Source of the DNA: a virus
Virus record (IMG/VR): IMGVR_UViG_3300017714_000026
Coordinates: 1 to 45,303 of that record
Strand: one strand, 5' to 3'
Length of the DNA: 45,303 nucleotides
Position numbers and translations under genes: made by a program. The notes below the pieces were generated by a model, which saw nothing but the letters and a program-made list of their open reading frames with translations, did no database searches and was not told the DNA's origin. Numbering within the stretch: position 1 is the stretch's first letter; each line of letters starts with the position of its first letter. Below are positions 13,109-20,280 of the stretch, piece by piece.

Positions 13109-13240
13109 TTAAACTTTTTTTTTCTTTTTTGGAAAACCAGCTTTCATATTTGCGTATGATTTTGCTGAGACCGTAGATTTCTTTTTAGAGCGGGAAGTAC
13201 CAGCCTTTTTGCGCTTATTAATATTTGCGTAAAGACTCAT
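13109..13240 (-). CDS. Tiny basic protein, 43 aa
   Basis: It starts MSLYANINKRKKAGTSRSKK and ends YANMKAGFPKKKKKV. The YANIN ... YANMKAGF pattern with a Lys-rich tail resembles short proteins common in cyanophages. It overlaps the preceding stop as ATGA. Almost certainly nucleic-acid- or virion-associated by composition, but that is inference. Confidence 0.7.
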   Translation of the reverse strand: MSLYANINKRKKAGTSRSKKKSTVSAKSYANMKAGFPKKKKKV

Positions 13241-13305
13241 TTCTTTTTACCTTTGCGGGCTTTACACTTTGCACACTTGCCAGACTTACAACATTTGTAG
13301 GCCAT
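13237..13305 (-). CDS. Tiny Cys-rich peptide, 22 aa
   Basis: The peptide is MAYKCCKSGKCAKCK followed by ARKGKKK. The C-C-x4-C-x2-C arrangement could bind a metal ion, and the rest is Lys-rich. It sits between two similar tiny genes with ATGA coupling at its stop, which is the reason for annotating an ORF this short. Confidence 0.55.
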   Translation of the reverse strand: MAYKCCKSGKCAKCKARKGKKK

Positions 13306-13307
13306 GA

Positions 13308-13388
13308 TCACTTCTTCTTCTTGGGTTTTGCTTTCTTCTTAAGCGGGCGGCCCACCTTGCTTCCGTAAGTCCCCTTTCCTTGTGGCAT
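13308..13388 (-). CDS. Tiny basic peptide, 26 aa
   Basis: The peptide starts MPQGKGTYGSKVGRPLKKK and ends KPKKKK. The GKGTYGSKVGRP core is a recognisable short cyanophage peptide type, reminiscent of virion DNA-condensing peptides in other viruses. It is separated by 2 nt from the next ORF. Annotated on family resemblance and position. Confidence 0.65.
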   Translation of the reverse strand: MPQGKGTYGSKVGRPLKKKAKPKKKK

Positions 13389-13396
13389 GACGATTA

Positions 13397-13513
13397 TTAT
13401 TTTTTAAGTAATTTGTTGATGATGTCTTGCTTCTTTTGATTAGTATCTTTTAGTTTAGTAAAGATATTAATCTTTTTAGTATTTTTTTTATTGGAAGGTT
13501 TAAAACCAGACAT
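13397..13513 (-). CDS. Tiny basic helical peptide, 38 aa
   Basis: It starts MSGFKPSNKKNTKKINIFTK and ends KQDIINKLLKK. Lys-rich and helical, with no recognised family. It begins one base after the stop of the 75-residue gene upstream and belongs to the same run of small basic genes. Confidence 0.55.
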   Translation of the reverse strand: MSGFKPSNKKNTKKINIFTKLKDTNQKKQDIINKLLKK

Positions 13514-13514
13514 A

Positions 13515-13742
13515 TTAGTTTTCTACAGAAGATGCTTTACCAATTTGGTTAGCACTAACGACATGTGCACGCTTTTGATTAGCAGATAGAAGGTCCAAGG
13601 CATCAGATGCTGTGGCAGTGGCACCAAGGGCTCCAAGAGCAGTCAGGCATGTAGCGTCTAGGACATAAGCACCACCTTTCTTCTTTTCAGTAGAGAAAAC
13701 GGTGGATGGCCGCACAGTGGCGGAAGATGTAGTAGCTGTCAT
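13515..13742 (-). CDS. Hypothetical protein, 75 aa
   Basis: Thr/Ser/Ala-rich: it starts MTATTSSATVRPSTVFSTEK and continues GGAYVLDATCLTALGALGATA. A moderately hydrophobic Ala/Leu helix occupies the centre. It overlaps the spanin-like gene upstream by 4 nt. It could be a minor structural or lysis-related peptide; no family is recognised. Confidence 0.6.
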   Translation of the reverse strand: MTATTSSATVRPSTVFSTEKKKGGAYVLDATCLTALGALGATATASDALDLLSANQKRAHVVSANQIGKASSVEN

Positions 13743-13969
13743 TTTCTATTAAATAAATTGTCAATTTTGGATTCGATACGCACAAAATGTTCCTCAAAGC
13801 GTTTCATTGATTGAGTTACCTCTGCGCGGGTGATATATCTTTCAGCGACTTTCAGTTCAATACTGTCCATACGCTTATCATGTTCATGGATACGGGCACT
13901 GGTACGATTAAACATCACTCCCAGACCACTCAAAGCGGCAATTGTAATTGGAACAATTGCTTCTAACAT
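13739..13969 (-). CDS. Membrane-anchored coiled-coil protein (spanin-like)
   Basis: This 76-residue protein has one N-terminal transmembrane segment (IVPITIAALSGLGVMF) followed by a charged coiled coil (HEHDKRMDSIELKVAERYI, then KRFEEHFVRIESKIDNLF). The single anchor and extended coil match inner-membrane spanins, and in T7 the spanin gene sits in this interval between small and large terminase. No partner outer spanin with a lipobox is visible. A role in lysis is therefore likely but inferred. Confidence 0.6.
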   Translation of the reverse strand: MLEAIVPITIAALSGLGVMFNRTSARIHEHDKRMDSIELKVAERYITRAEVTQSMKRFEEHFVRIESKIDNLFNRK

Positions 13970-13970
13970 T

Positions 13971-14243
13971 TTAGGCTACGTTTAAAATAGTTTGCATAAA
14001 GACGTCTATATGCTCGGATCCCTTAGCTTGATTACAGGGACGACATGCTGTTACACAATTGTCGGCATGGTCAATACCACCCCTGCATTTAGGGTGGATA
14101 TGATCGATTGTTAAATCCTCTGTTGAGCCACAGTAAACACATTTATATCCATCCCGAGCCTTGATGCTATCCCTCCACATTCTTTTAGCGTCACCGCTTC
14201 GGAAGCAGAGGAGTTCGTGCATGAGGCTTCGGGGAGTATCCAT
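13971..14243 (-). CDS. HNH endonuclease
   Basis: This 90-residue compact HNH nuclease has paired zinc cysteines (Cys35-x2-Cys38 in YKCVYCGS and Cys67-x2-Cys70 in ACRPCNQAKG) surrounding the catalytic DHIHPKCRGG, with the HNH histidines at 48 and 50 and Asn62 in HADNC. It lies among the packaging genes. HNH proteins beside terminases help packaging in other phages; a stand-alone homing nuclease is the alternative. The protein is complete with all metal ligands. Confidence 0.88.
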   Translation of the reverse strand: MDTPRSLMHELLCFRSGDAKRMWRDSIKARDGYKCVYCGSTEDLTIDHIHPKCRGGIDHADNCVTACRPCNQAKGSEHIDVFMQTILNVA

Positions 14244-14271
14244 TGGCTCATTAGGATTAAGGTGTAGTTAA

Positions 14272-14577
14272 TTACTTTTTAGTAGACTTACCGTTCTTAC
14301 CGTTACGGCCTCGGTTTTTGGTCTTATTTTCAGCGACCAACTTATTCTTTGTAGTGTGAGACATATCGGGTCCACCTTTGCCAGCGATCCCTCTTTTTTT
14401 TCTCTCGGCCCAGCGACGAGCCCCTTCTTTATTTAACCGACGTTTTTTTGCGGAATCAGGAGCTTTAGATCCTTTTTCCTTCTTACGATATTCACGGTCA
14501 TACGCCCGCTTTTTAGCAGCAGACTTAGGGGATTTTCGGTAGTTCTTACTGGATCGACTAGGACCTGCATGTGCCAT
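14272..14577 (-). CDS. Basic low-complexity protein, 101 aa
   Basis: It is Lys/Arg-rich throughout: it starts MAHAGPSRSSKNYRKSPKSA, then KKRAYDREYRKKEKG, and ends with a GGPDMSHTTKNKLVAENK stretch and a Gly/Asn/Lys tail. The D-x-S-H-T segment followed by an N-R-G-R motif looks like a family of basic proteins I have seen in cyanophages, with unknown function. The start overlaps the stop of the small terminase by one base. Probably virion- or DNA-associated by composition. Confidence 0.7.
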   Translation of the reverse strand: MAHAGPSRSSKNYRKSPKSAAKKRAYDREYRKKEKGSKAPDSAKKRRLNKEGARRWAERKKRGIAGKGGPDMSHTTKNKLVAENKTKNRGRNGKNGKSTKK

Positions 14578-14801
14578 TAGCCATTAACATCTTCAAAGGT
14601 CAACTCAGGAATTAAACCAGCCAAAGCTGCAAGCGGGGATCCAGACACAGCAATCCCTGTTATATTATTTTTAGCTAGCCAATCAATTGCAGCCCGAAGG
14701 TCAGCAGTTGTAGCTTCGCCTGATTTAATCCTAGCGGTAATTTCATTAGTCAATAGGGCGTGAAGCTCCTCAAAGGCTTCCTCACCAGCTCGCTTAGCCA
14801 T
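14577..14801 (-). CDS. Terminase small subunit (T7 gp18-like)
   Basis: This 74-residue protein reads LLTNEITARIKSGEATTADL followed by RAAIDWLAKNNITG. The stretch ARIKSGEATTADL ... WLAKNN is the helix-turn-helix-like signature of gp18-type small terminases, which recognise concatemer DNA and stimulate the large subunit. It is slightly shorter than T7 gp18 (89). The ATG is adjacent to the stop of the holin-like gene. Position between holin and large terminase matches T7. Confidence 0.8.
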   Translation of the reverse strand: MAKRAGEEAFEELHALLTNEITARIKSGEATTADLRAAIDWLAKNNITGIAVSGSPLAALAGLIPELTFEDVNG

Positions 14802-15031
14802 CAGTCTCCTACGCGACGAAGGGTTTCTTGGAGAAGAGCAACAGCCTTACGAACCTCAGCTACTTTTTCGTCTTCTTTACGAGAAGGTTTAGCACGGTCA
14901 ATAAAACCTTTTGCAAGTTGAGCGACAGAATTTTCTTTAAGCTTGGAAGCACCAATAACCTCAGAGGCTACAAACGCAATAATCCATCCAAGCGTTTCAT
15001 AGGCAATAGTAATGCCAGCGATTTCAATCAT
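14801..15031 (-). CDS. Holin-like small membrane protein
   Basis: This 76-residue protein has an N-terminal hydrophobic segment (TIAYETLGWIIAFVASEVI) and a charged, helical C-terminus (RAKPSRKEDEKVAEVRKAV). Between the endolysin and the small terminase is exactly where T7 gp17.5 holin lies. Only one clear membrane helix is seen, as in class II/III-type holins. The role is inferred from topology and context; no sequence signature proves it. Confidence 0.6.
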   Translation of the reverse strand: MIEIAGITIAYETLGWIIAFVASEVIGASKLKENSVAQLAKGFIDRAKPSRKEDEKVAEVRKAVALLQETLRRVGD

Positions 15032-15062
15032 GGTTTTAAGTGTTTTGTGAAATGTAAATGAA

Positions 15063-15629
15063 TTAACTATTATCGTTCATTAATTTAATTAATTTAGAGA
15101 CGTAATTAGGATCTGTTGCGTAACCTTCTGTCTTAAGTAAATAAGCGCAATTGTCGCGATCGAAGGCACGATTGACACCTTTATAGCCTTTGTAATTCTT
15201 ATACCAACGATCCACAAGATACTGGACACAATCTAATGGCGTATTAAAATCCTTAAACTCAGCAGTGATATACACAGTACCCTGTCCATAATCCTCCCAA
15301 GTTTGCTTGGCTGTACCTTTGCCTTTAATACCAAAGAAATTATTCTTGCCAGATAAATACTTTCCATAGCCAGATTCCAGAGCCCACTGTGCGGCTACGC
15401 ATTCTGGGTACTTAGCACCAGCAACTGCGGCACACTGATAAATACCCTCCCAGCTATTTCCAAATACTCTCGTGGGTTGTGGTGGTGGTTGTGGCTTTGG
15501 CTCAGCCCTATATGCCCTCTTAAAGTCTTCTAGCAGGAAAGATGGGATTTTAGTCTCTAAAGCATTCCAAGCAGCGACTTGATGTGGCTCAGAGTTAAAA
15601 TACTTGGCAGCGTCAGTTAAAAAGGTCAT
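15063..15629 (-). CDS. Endolysin, glucosaminidase (GH73) type
   Basis: This 188-residue protein carries a GH73-like core, VAAQWALESGYGKYLSGKNN followed by FFGIKG, with Glu85 as the probable catalytic acid, then the aromatic motifs FKDFNTPLDCVQYLVDRWY and YATDPNYVSKLI near the end. This is the FlgJ/AtlA-type N-acetylglucosaminidase layout. A Pro-rich linker (AEPKPQPPPQPTR) separates a short N-terminal helical region. It replaces the T7 amidase gp3.5, which is absent. It lies next to the holin-like gene, so the two form the lysis module. Confidence 0.87.
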   Translation of the reverse strand: MTFLTDAAKYFNSEPHQVAAWNALETKIPSFLLEDFKRAYRAEPKPQPPPQPTRVFGNSWEGIYQCAAVAGAKYPECVAAQWALESGYGKYLSGKNNFFGIKGKGTAKQTWEDYGQGTVYITAEFKDFNTPLDCVQYLVDRWYKNYKGYKGVNRAFDRDNCAYLLKTEGYATDPNYVSKLIKLMNDNS

Positions 15630-16180
15630 ACTTGTTCTAATTCCTTAGGCCAAAGAATTAACGCATCAGGATTAATCTGGTTTTCTCTAACCTCGGGAAT
15701 CTCAGGATCATCCGTGGTTTCAGGTACAAAGTCTTGTACCACCACTGAAATCATAGCTGGTGCAGTGATTAGTTTCTCTAACTCTGCTACATCAATACAA
15801 GCATTGATTTGATTTTCACGTTGTCCTGAAATATCTCTGATATCAGCACGTTCTTGTAGAATTTCGGAAGGACATACTTCTTCAGGTACTTCTGTCTGAC
15901 GAATTAGATACCAGTCAGTTGGAGCAAGTAAGGTAGCAGCTATGTTTTTCTGTTCTGTAATCCATTGCTGTTTAAGCTCGTCAATGTCTTTAGGATTATC
16001 AATACCCCAGTAGAAACGTTGATCGAAGTAAGATTCAGGATTAGGTGCTACCCAAGTAATACCTAAGGCGTCACGTTGAGCTTGCGTTGAATTACGGAGC
16101 CAGTTGGCGGGGTATTGGTTGCCGTTGACATCAGTAAACGCCTTATCTAGAGGTAAGGGTTTGTCATTGTAGTAATACAT
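15626..16180 (-). CDS. Tail-fibre-assembly-like protein
   Basis: This 184-residue protein reads ALGITWVAPNPESYFDQRFY, then LLAPTDWYLIRQTEV and VAELEKLI. The pattern LLxPTDWY...R...E...R followed by ...VAELE is common in phage tail-fibre assembly or chaperone-like proteins encoded directly after fibre genes. Position immediately after the adhesin fits that role. It overlaps the endolysin start by 4 nt. Alternative: a minor virion protein. Confidence 0.6.
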   Translation of the reverse strand: MYYYNDKPLPLDKAFTDVNGNQYPANWLRNSTQAQRDALGITWVAPNPESYFDQRFYWGIDNPKDIDELKQQWITEQKNIAATLLAPTDWYLIRQTEVPEEVCPSEILQERADIRDISGQRENQINACIDVAELEKLITAPAMISVVVQDFVPETTDDPEIPEVRENQINPDALILWPKELEQV

Positions 16181-16200
16181 AGGTAAAAGTAGAGTTAGGT

Positions 16201-18600
16201 TTAACGGGCAATACCGCCATTACTGGAGACCGGGTGTTCAGCAAATGCGACGTATAGGTAAGTCTCGCCATTGGAATTGAACTGATTTGTAGTACCTCTT
16301 GGCTGAAAGCCATTGCTGAAAATGTCTAAATTGTAAGTAGCTGAACTGTTTTCAGTACCAGTTTGGTCAGCAAACAATATATTTCCAACGGTGTTATAAG
16401 TGGATCTGGCTGTGTCATACATAAGCCAAGAGCCTGTTCTTGATGCGGCTTTGATCAGTATCCACCTTGGCTTAAACCCAGTGTGTATATAAAAACCTTT
16501 TGTAGACCCATTACCTTTGTAACTAGACATTACGCTATAACCTTCAACAGGTGTCATGCAGTAGGCCACGTAAGTATCACCACTGTTTCCTGTGTAGCTA
16601 TCACCAGAGACAGAGACGACACTAGAAGTAGGTGATGTATTGCCCCATACGTTATATGTGTTTGCACCAGCAGTGCTGTCAAGCATCAAATACTGTGTGT
16701 TTGGAATAGCTTTATGCCATAAGCACCATGCTGCTGAAGTATTGCGCCTTTTAACCATGACAAATTCAGGAGCAGCATTTAGACCATGACCAAATGTTCC
16801 ACCTTCTGTGCCGGTATAAGTACAAATACTGACCCCAGCAGTGGGGTTGGCTCTTACTTGTGAAGTTATGCTGCCGTCAGTGTTAGATACCGTGGAATCT
16901 CCAGCGTCCCAGGCCCAACCAACTATCGTCTTCGAGTTGTTATTGACATTGGCCCACGCTCCTAAATCAAATCCGTCTGAATTAAAAGCTGTCAGTGACG
17001 TTGAATATGCCTGTTCAGCATCAGATGCATCTGATTTTAAAGCGTTTGTAGCGCCACGAATTGTGTCAAACAGAAAATGGCTTCTTGCGGATTCCGAACG
17101 TACTTTTATCCACGCAAAATCTGGACTAAATCCATAACCTGAAATTGTTTGAGTTGAACTGTTACCAGTCCATAGCTTCGTATCAAAATACTGACTGCCA
17201 TCCGCAATCGCTGGGGTCGGTAAGTTCGATGTGCATAACGCCTTGTAGCCGCTGAGAGGATAGCTGAAGGCACGTTGGCCGAAGTTGGCTGTATACGTTC
17301 CAGTTCTAGTTTGACCATCAAAATTGTAGACAAAGGGGGTGTATCTTGCAGCCGTGATCGAAGTTGAACCATTAGCTGTGCCGTTTAAGTAAGCGTAGAA
17401 ATTCTGATTGTCTAAATCGTATGCAATACCAATAACATCACCAACACTGCATTCGGTTAGCCCATCGACAATAGTATTATTGTCAGGACCTTTTATGACG
17501 CCATTTCCACCGTACTTATAACTGTGATACCTGGGATCTTTTTCTAGCGCATCTACATTAGCAATGCCGACGTTCGTTTTAAATACTCTACTTGAACTTG
17601 AAAAAGAATCAATGGTAATCTCAAAATACCACTTACCTGTTAAGGTGGCAAAAGTTCCCAAAGCAAAGTCCCTGCTAGTAGCAGTGCTAGTTGAAGTCAA
17701 AGATGCCGATAAATTACCGTTAGAAAGCGTACCACCATTACGCAAATCAAGTGGATTTAGTGTACAGTAGTTCCCACTAACTTCTCCACCAAGTCCAGTA
17801 TCTGTCTGCGTGCCGTTGGTTGGTGAGTCAACTAGGGAGTCGTTACCTGCACCGGCTGCAACACTTAAATTATGAACTGTGAAGTCATTCCCGTTTCCAC
17901 TGCTATCAGTACCAAGAGCAGAAACACTACTGTTATCACTGAAGTCAAGATGAAACCCTTGAGACCCATATGTTCCAGTGAATTCAGACATCTGCCATAC
18001 ATTGTTGGCGTCATACTGACCGAAGTCAGTTGGGTCTAATACTTGACCATCGATGAAGTTAATTTCGGCTAGATAAAAGCTAGCATATTTACCATTACTT
18101 AGTTTATTAACTCCTATGAAAATTGTGTTTGTACTATTTATAGTTGTATTACTATTTTGATTATAATTACAATTTGATGTAAATGCAAGCTCTCCATTTA
18201 CATAAAACATGAAACGATCATCACTTTTAGTTGTATCACAAGAAACAACAATGTGACGCCAAGCTGATGTATCTCTGTACAGAGCTGTTCCAGGATTATT
18301 TTGCCCATTGCCTCCAAAATGACCAATGCCTGAGCGGGAGAATCTTAACTGTGGATCAGTATTGCTACCTATATTACCAAAACCCCATGAATCATTGTCA
18401 TTGGTGCTAAAAAAATGATTATTGTTAGTACCAAGAATATCTACTTGCTTTACCCAACCACTCCAGGTCCACTCCTGGCGGTTGCCAGTAGCACTTGGGG
18501 TTCGTTTGAGATAACTTGAGTCTCCTTCGTTAAATCTAAGACTGCGTCCTGGAGGAGAGGAGCCAGTAGAAGTAGATCCATAAAAAAATTCGTTTAACAT
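16201..18600 (-). CDS. Large putative adhesin / distal tail fibre
   Basis: This 799-residue protein starts MLNEFFYGSTSTGSSPPGR. The first third looks like a LamG/concanavalin-like beta sandwich (WTWSGWVKQVDILG, RFMFYVNGELAFTS, FYLAEINFIDGQVLDP), the middle a SPRY-like domain (GKWYFEITIDSF ... VGDVIGIAYDLDNQNFYAYL). The C-terminal half has three loose repeats, each opening with a G-[FL]-x-P-x-[FW]-[VAI]-x-[VIL]-K motif (YGFSPDFAWIKVR, LNAAPEFVMVKRR, GFKPRWILIKA). Such proteins are host-recognition parts of marine phages. Overlap of one base with the fibre gene suggests the two products work together at the tail tip. Confidence 0.75.
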   Translation of the reverse strand: MLNEFFYGSTSTGSSPPGRSLRFNEGDSSYLKRTPSATGNRQEWTWSGWVKQVDILGTNNNHFFSTNDNDSWGFGNIGSNTDPQLRFSRSGIGHFGGNGQNNPGTALYRDTSAWRHIVVSCDTTKSDDRFMFYVNGELAFTSNCNYNQNSNTTINSTNTIFIGVNKLSNGKYASFYLAEINFIDGQVLDPTDFGQYDANNVWQMSEFTGTYGSQGFHLDFSDNSSVSALGTDSSGNGNDFTVHNLSVAAGAGNDSLVDSPTNGTQTDTGLGGEVSGNYCTLNPLDLRNGGTLSNGNLSASLTSTSTATSRDFALGTFATLTGKWYFEITIDSFSSSSRVFKTNVGIANVDALEKDPRYHSYKYGGNGVIKGPDNNTIVDGLTECSVGDVIGIAYDLDNQNFYAYLNGTANGSTSITAARYTPFVYNFDGQTRTGTYTANFGQRAFSYPLSGYKALCTSNLPTPAIADGSQYFDTKLWTGNSSTQTISGYGFSPDFAWIKVRSESARSHFLFDTIRGATNALKSDASDAEQAYSTSLTAFNSDGFDLGAWANVNNNSKTIVGWAWDAGDSTVSNTDGSITSQVRANPTAGVSICTYTGTEGGTFGHGLNAAPEFVMVKRRNTSAAWCLWHKAIPNTQYLMLDSTAGANTYNVWGNTSPTSSVVSVSGDSYTGNSGDTYVAYCMTPVEGYSVMSSYKGNGSTKGFYIHTGFKPRWILIKAASRTGSWLMYDTARSTYNTVGNILFADQTGTENSSATYNLDIFSNGFQPRGTTNQFNSNGETYLYVAFAEHPVSSNGGIAR

Positions 18601-20279
18601 TACGAGATACCTTCTGATACATTGCCCAATAGGATTACAGAGGCACTCTGAACATAGAACGGAATAATTGCAGGGAATGAAGCAATAGTAGGGGCTGAAC
18701 CTGATGGGAATTTAAAGTAACTACCCCATACCACAGGTCCTGCTGTAATACGAATAAGACCTGAAGTACCAGCTACACAGTTAGATGGGTTAGGAACAGT
18801 AATTGCTCCACACGTCCAGTGATTGCCTGTTGATAAATCAAATGCACTTGCTGTAATAGTGCGTTCAGTTGTTTCAAGCGTTCCTGTCATCGTGCCACCA
18901 GTCAGATCTAGTGCTCCTACATCTCCTGCATCTAAAACAACAACACCTGTAGAACTATTAACACTATCAACAGGAGCAGCGGAGGGGATTGTTGGCGTGT
19001 TACTTAAATCGGCGTAATCGCCTGAGAAAGTTGTAACCGTGACAGCACCAGTCGATCCGTTTACCGATGTCACCGCATTGACCTGAGCTCCAGCTTCGAT
19101 ACCATCGAGCTTCGTGTGATCAGCATCTGTGAAGTTCTGATCAGTCTGTACATAGTTGGCATCAATAACCGTGTTGGGATCGATTGTTGGAATTGTTGGC
19201 TTATTTGTTAGATCGTCGTAATCGCCAGAGGTTGCAACTGTAGATAAATCAGCAGGCTGAACTGCAGTACCGATATCTGTAAGCTGGGTAGAAGTAGCAA
19301 ATTTATTAGTGGTAGATGAATCATCGATATCATCAGCATCAAGTACAACAGCACCCGTGAGAGTATTAATAGACTGAACACCAGAATCCTCAAGAGCATC
19401 CTCAACTGCCTGTGCAGATGCAGCCGCAGCAGTAGCTGAAGCTTGGGCAGCAGTGGCTGAGGCTTGCGCGGCTGTAGCGGTTGTAGAAGCAGCAGTAGCA
19501 GCAGTGGTAGCATTATTGGCTGCTGTTTGAGCTGTACTTACACCACTAAGTGCTGAAGTTGCGTTTGTATTAGCAGTAGTAGCTAAAGTACTAGCTGCAT
19601 TAGCCGTAGAAATAGCGGTGGCGGCGTCGGTAGAAGCTTGTGTTGCGTCGGTAGAGGCTTGAGTAGCAGCACTCGCAGCGGAATTTGCAGTTGTAAGTGC
19701 TGTACCGGCGTCTGTTGTTGCAGTATTTGCAAAGCCCTGTGCAGATGTAGCTGCAGTTTGAGCAGCAGCAGCATCAGCAGCGGCTTGCGTGGATGCACTT
19801 ACAGCAGAAGAAACACTTGACAGGGCCGATTGAGCACTTGTTTCAGCAGTATGGGCTGAGTTTTCAGCAGCAGTAGCCGCTGTAAGAGCTGCTGCAGAAT
19901 CTATAAGGGCATCATCTGCTTTATCTAGTGCCTGATTAGCTACAGACGTTGCACTGCCTGCATCAAATGTGGCCTCCTGGACTACATACAATGCTTGGGT
20001 AAAGTTATCGTTTAAGTCCCTAGCTCTAATTGCAGAGCCAGGAAAAAACACTGCCTTTAAATCCGTATCATCTGTGTCTCTAAAAATTGAGACATTTGCC
20101 CCAGATGCAGGGGCAGAATTAAGCTGAATTGTTGTAGCATTAGCAAAGGTATATTCAGTTGTTAGTACGTCATCAATTTTTACATTGATATCCGCAATTT
20201 CGATATATGGGAATGTAAATGAATAGAGAACGGTTGAGCCATTCCCTACATAACTATTTGAAATAACTGGGTTAGACAT
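18600..20279 (-). CDS. Tail fibre (T7 gp17-like N-terminus)
   Basis: This 559-residue protein starts NSYVGNGSTVLYSFTFPYIE, continues VKIDDVLTTEYTFANATTIQ and SGANVSIFRDTDDTD, the beta-rich tail-attachment domain of T7 gp17. A long Ala/Thr/Ser repeat region follows (about residues 115-290), predicted to form a trimeric coiled coil or shaft, then short repeats with VNSxTGVVVLDAxDV and LTGGTMTGTLE. The N-terminal domain should dock to the tail adapter; the C-terminus probably connects to the separate adhesin encoded next. Confidence 0.85.
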   Translation of the reverse strand: MSNPVISNSYVGNGSTVLYSFTFPYIEIADINVKIDDVLTTEYTFANATTIQLNSAPASGANVSIFRDTDDTDLKAVFFPGSAIRARDLNDNFTQALYVVQEATFDAGSATSVANQALDKADDALIDSAAALTAATAAENSAHTAETSAQSALSSVSSAVSASTQAAADAAAAQTAATSAQGFANTATTDAGTALTTANSAASAATQASTDATQASTDAATAISTANAASTLATTANTNATSALSGVSTAQTAANNATTAATAASTTATAAQASATAAQASATAAAASAQAVEDALEDSGVQSINTLTGAVVLDADDIDDSSTTNKFATSTQLTDIGTAVQPADLSTVATSGDYDDLTNKPTIPTIDPNTVIDANYVQTDQNFTDADHTKLDGIEAGAQVNAVTSVNGSTGAVTVTTFSGDYADLSNTPTIPSAAPVDSVNSSTGVVVLDAGDVGALDLTGGTMTGTLETTERTITASAFDLSTGNHWTCGAITVPNPSNCVAGTSGLIRITAGPVVWGSYFKFPSGSAPTIASFPAIIPFYVQSASVILLGNVSEGIS

Positions 20280-20280
20280 A

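Noticed and set aside
19380-19900. Short GC-rich tandem repeats as a CRISPR array or mobile element
   Set aside because: They encode the Ala/Thr/Ser shaft of the tail fibre in frame and have no spacer structure.
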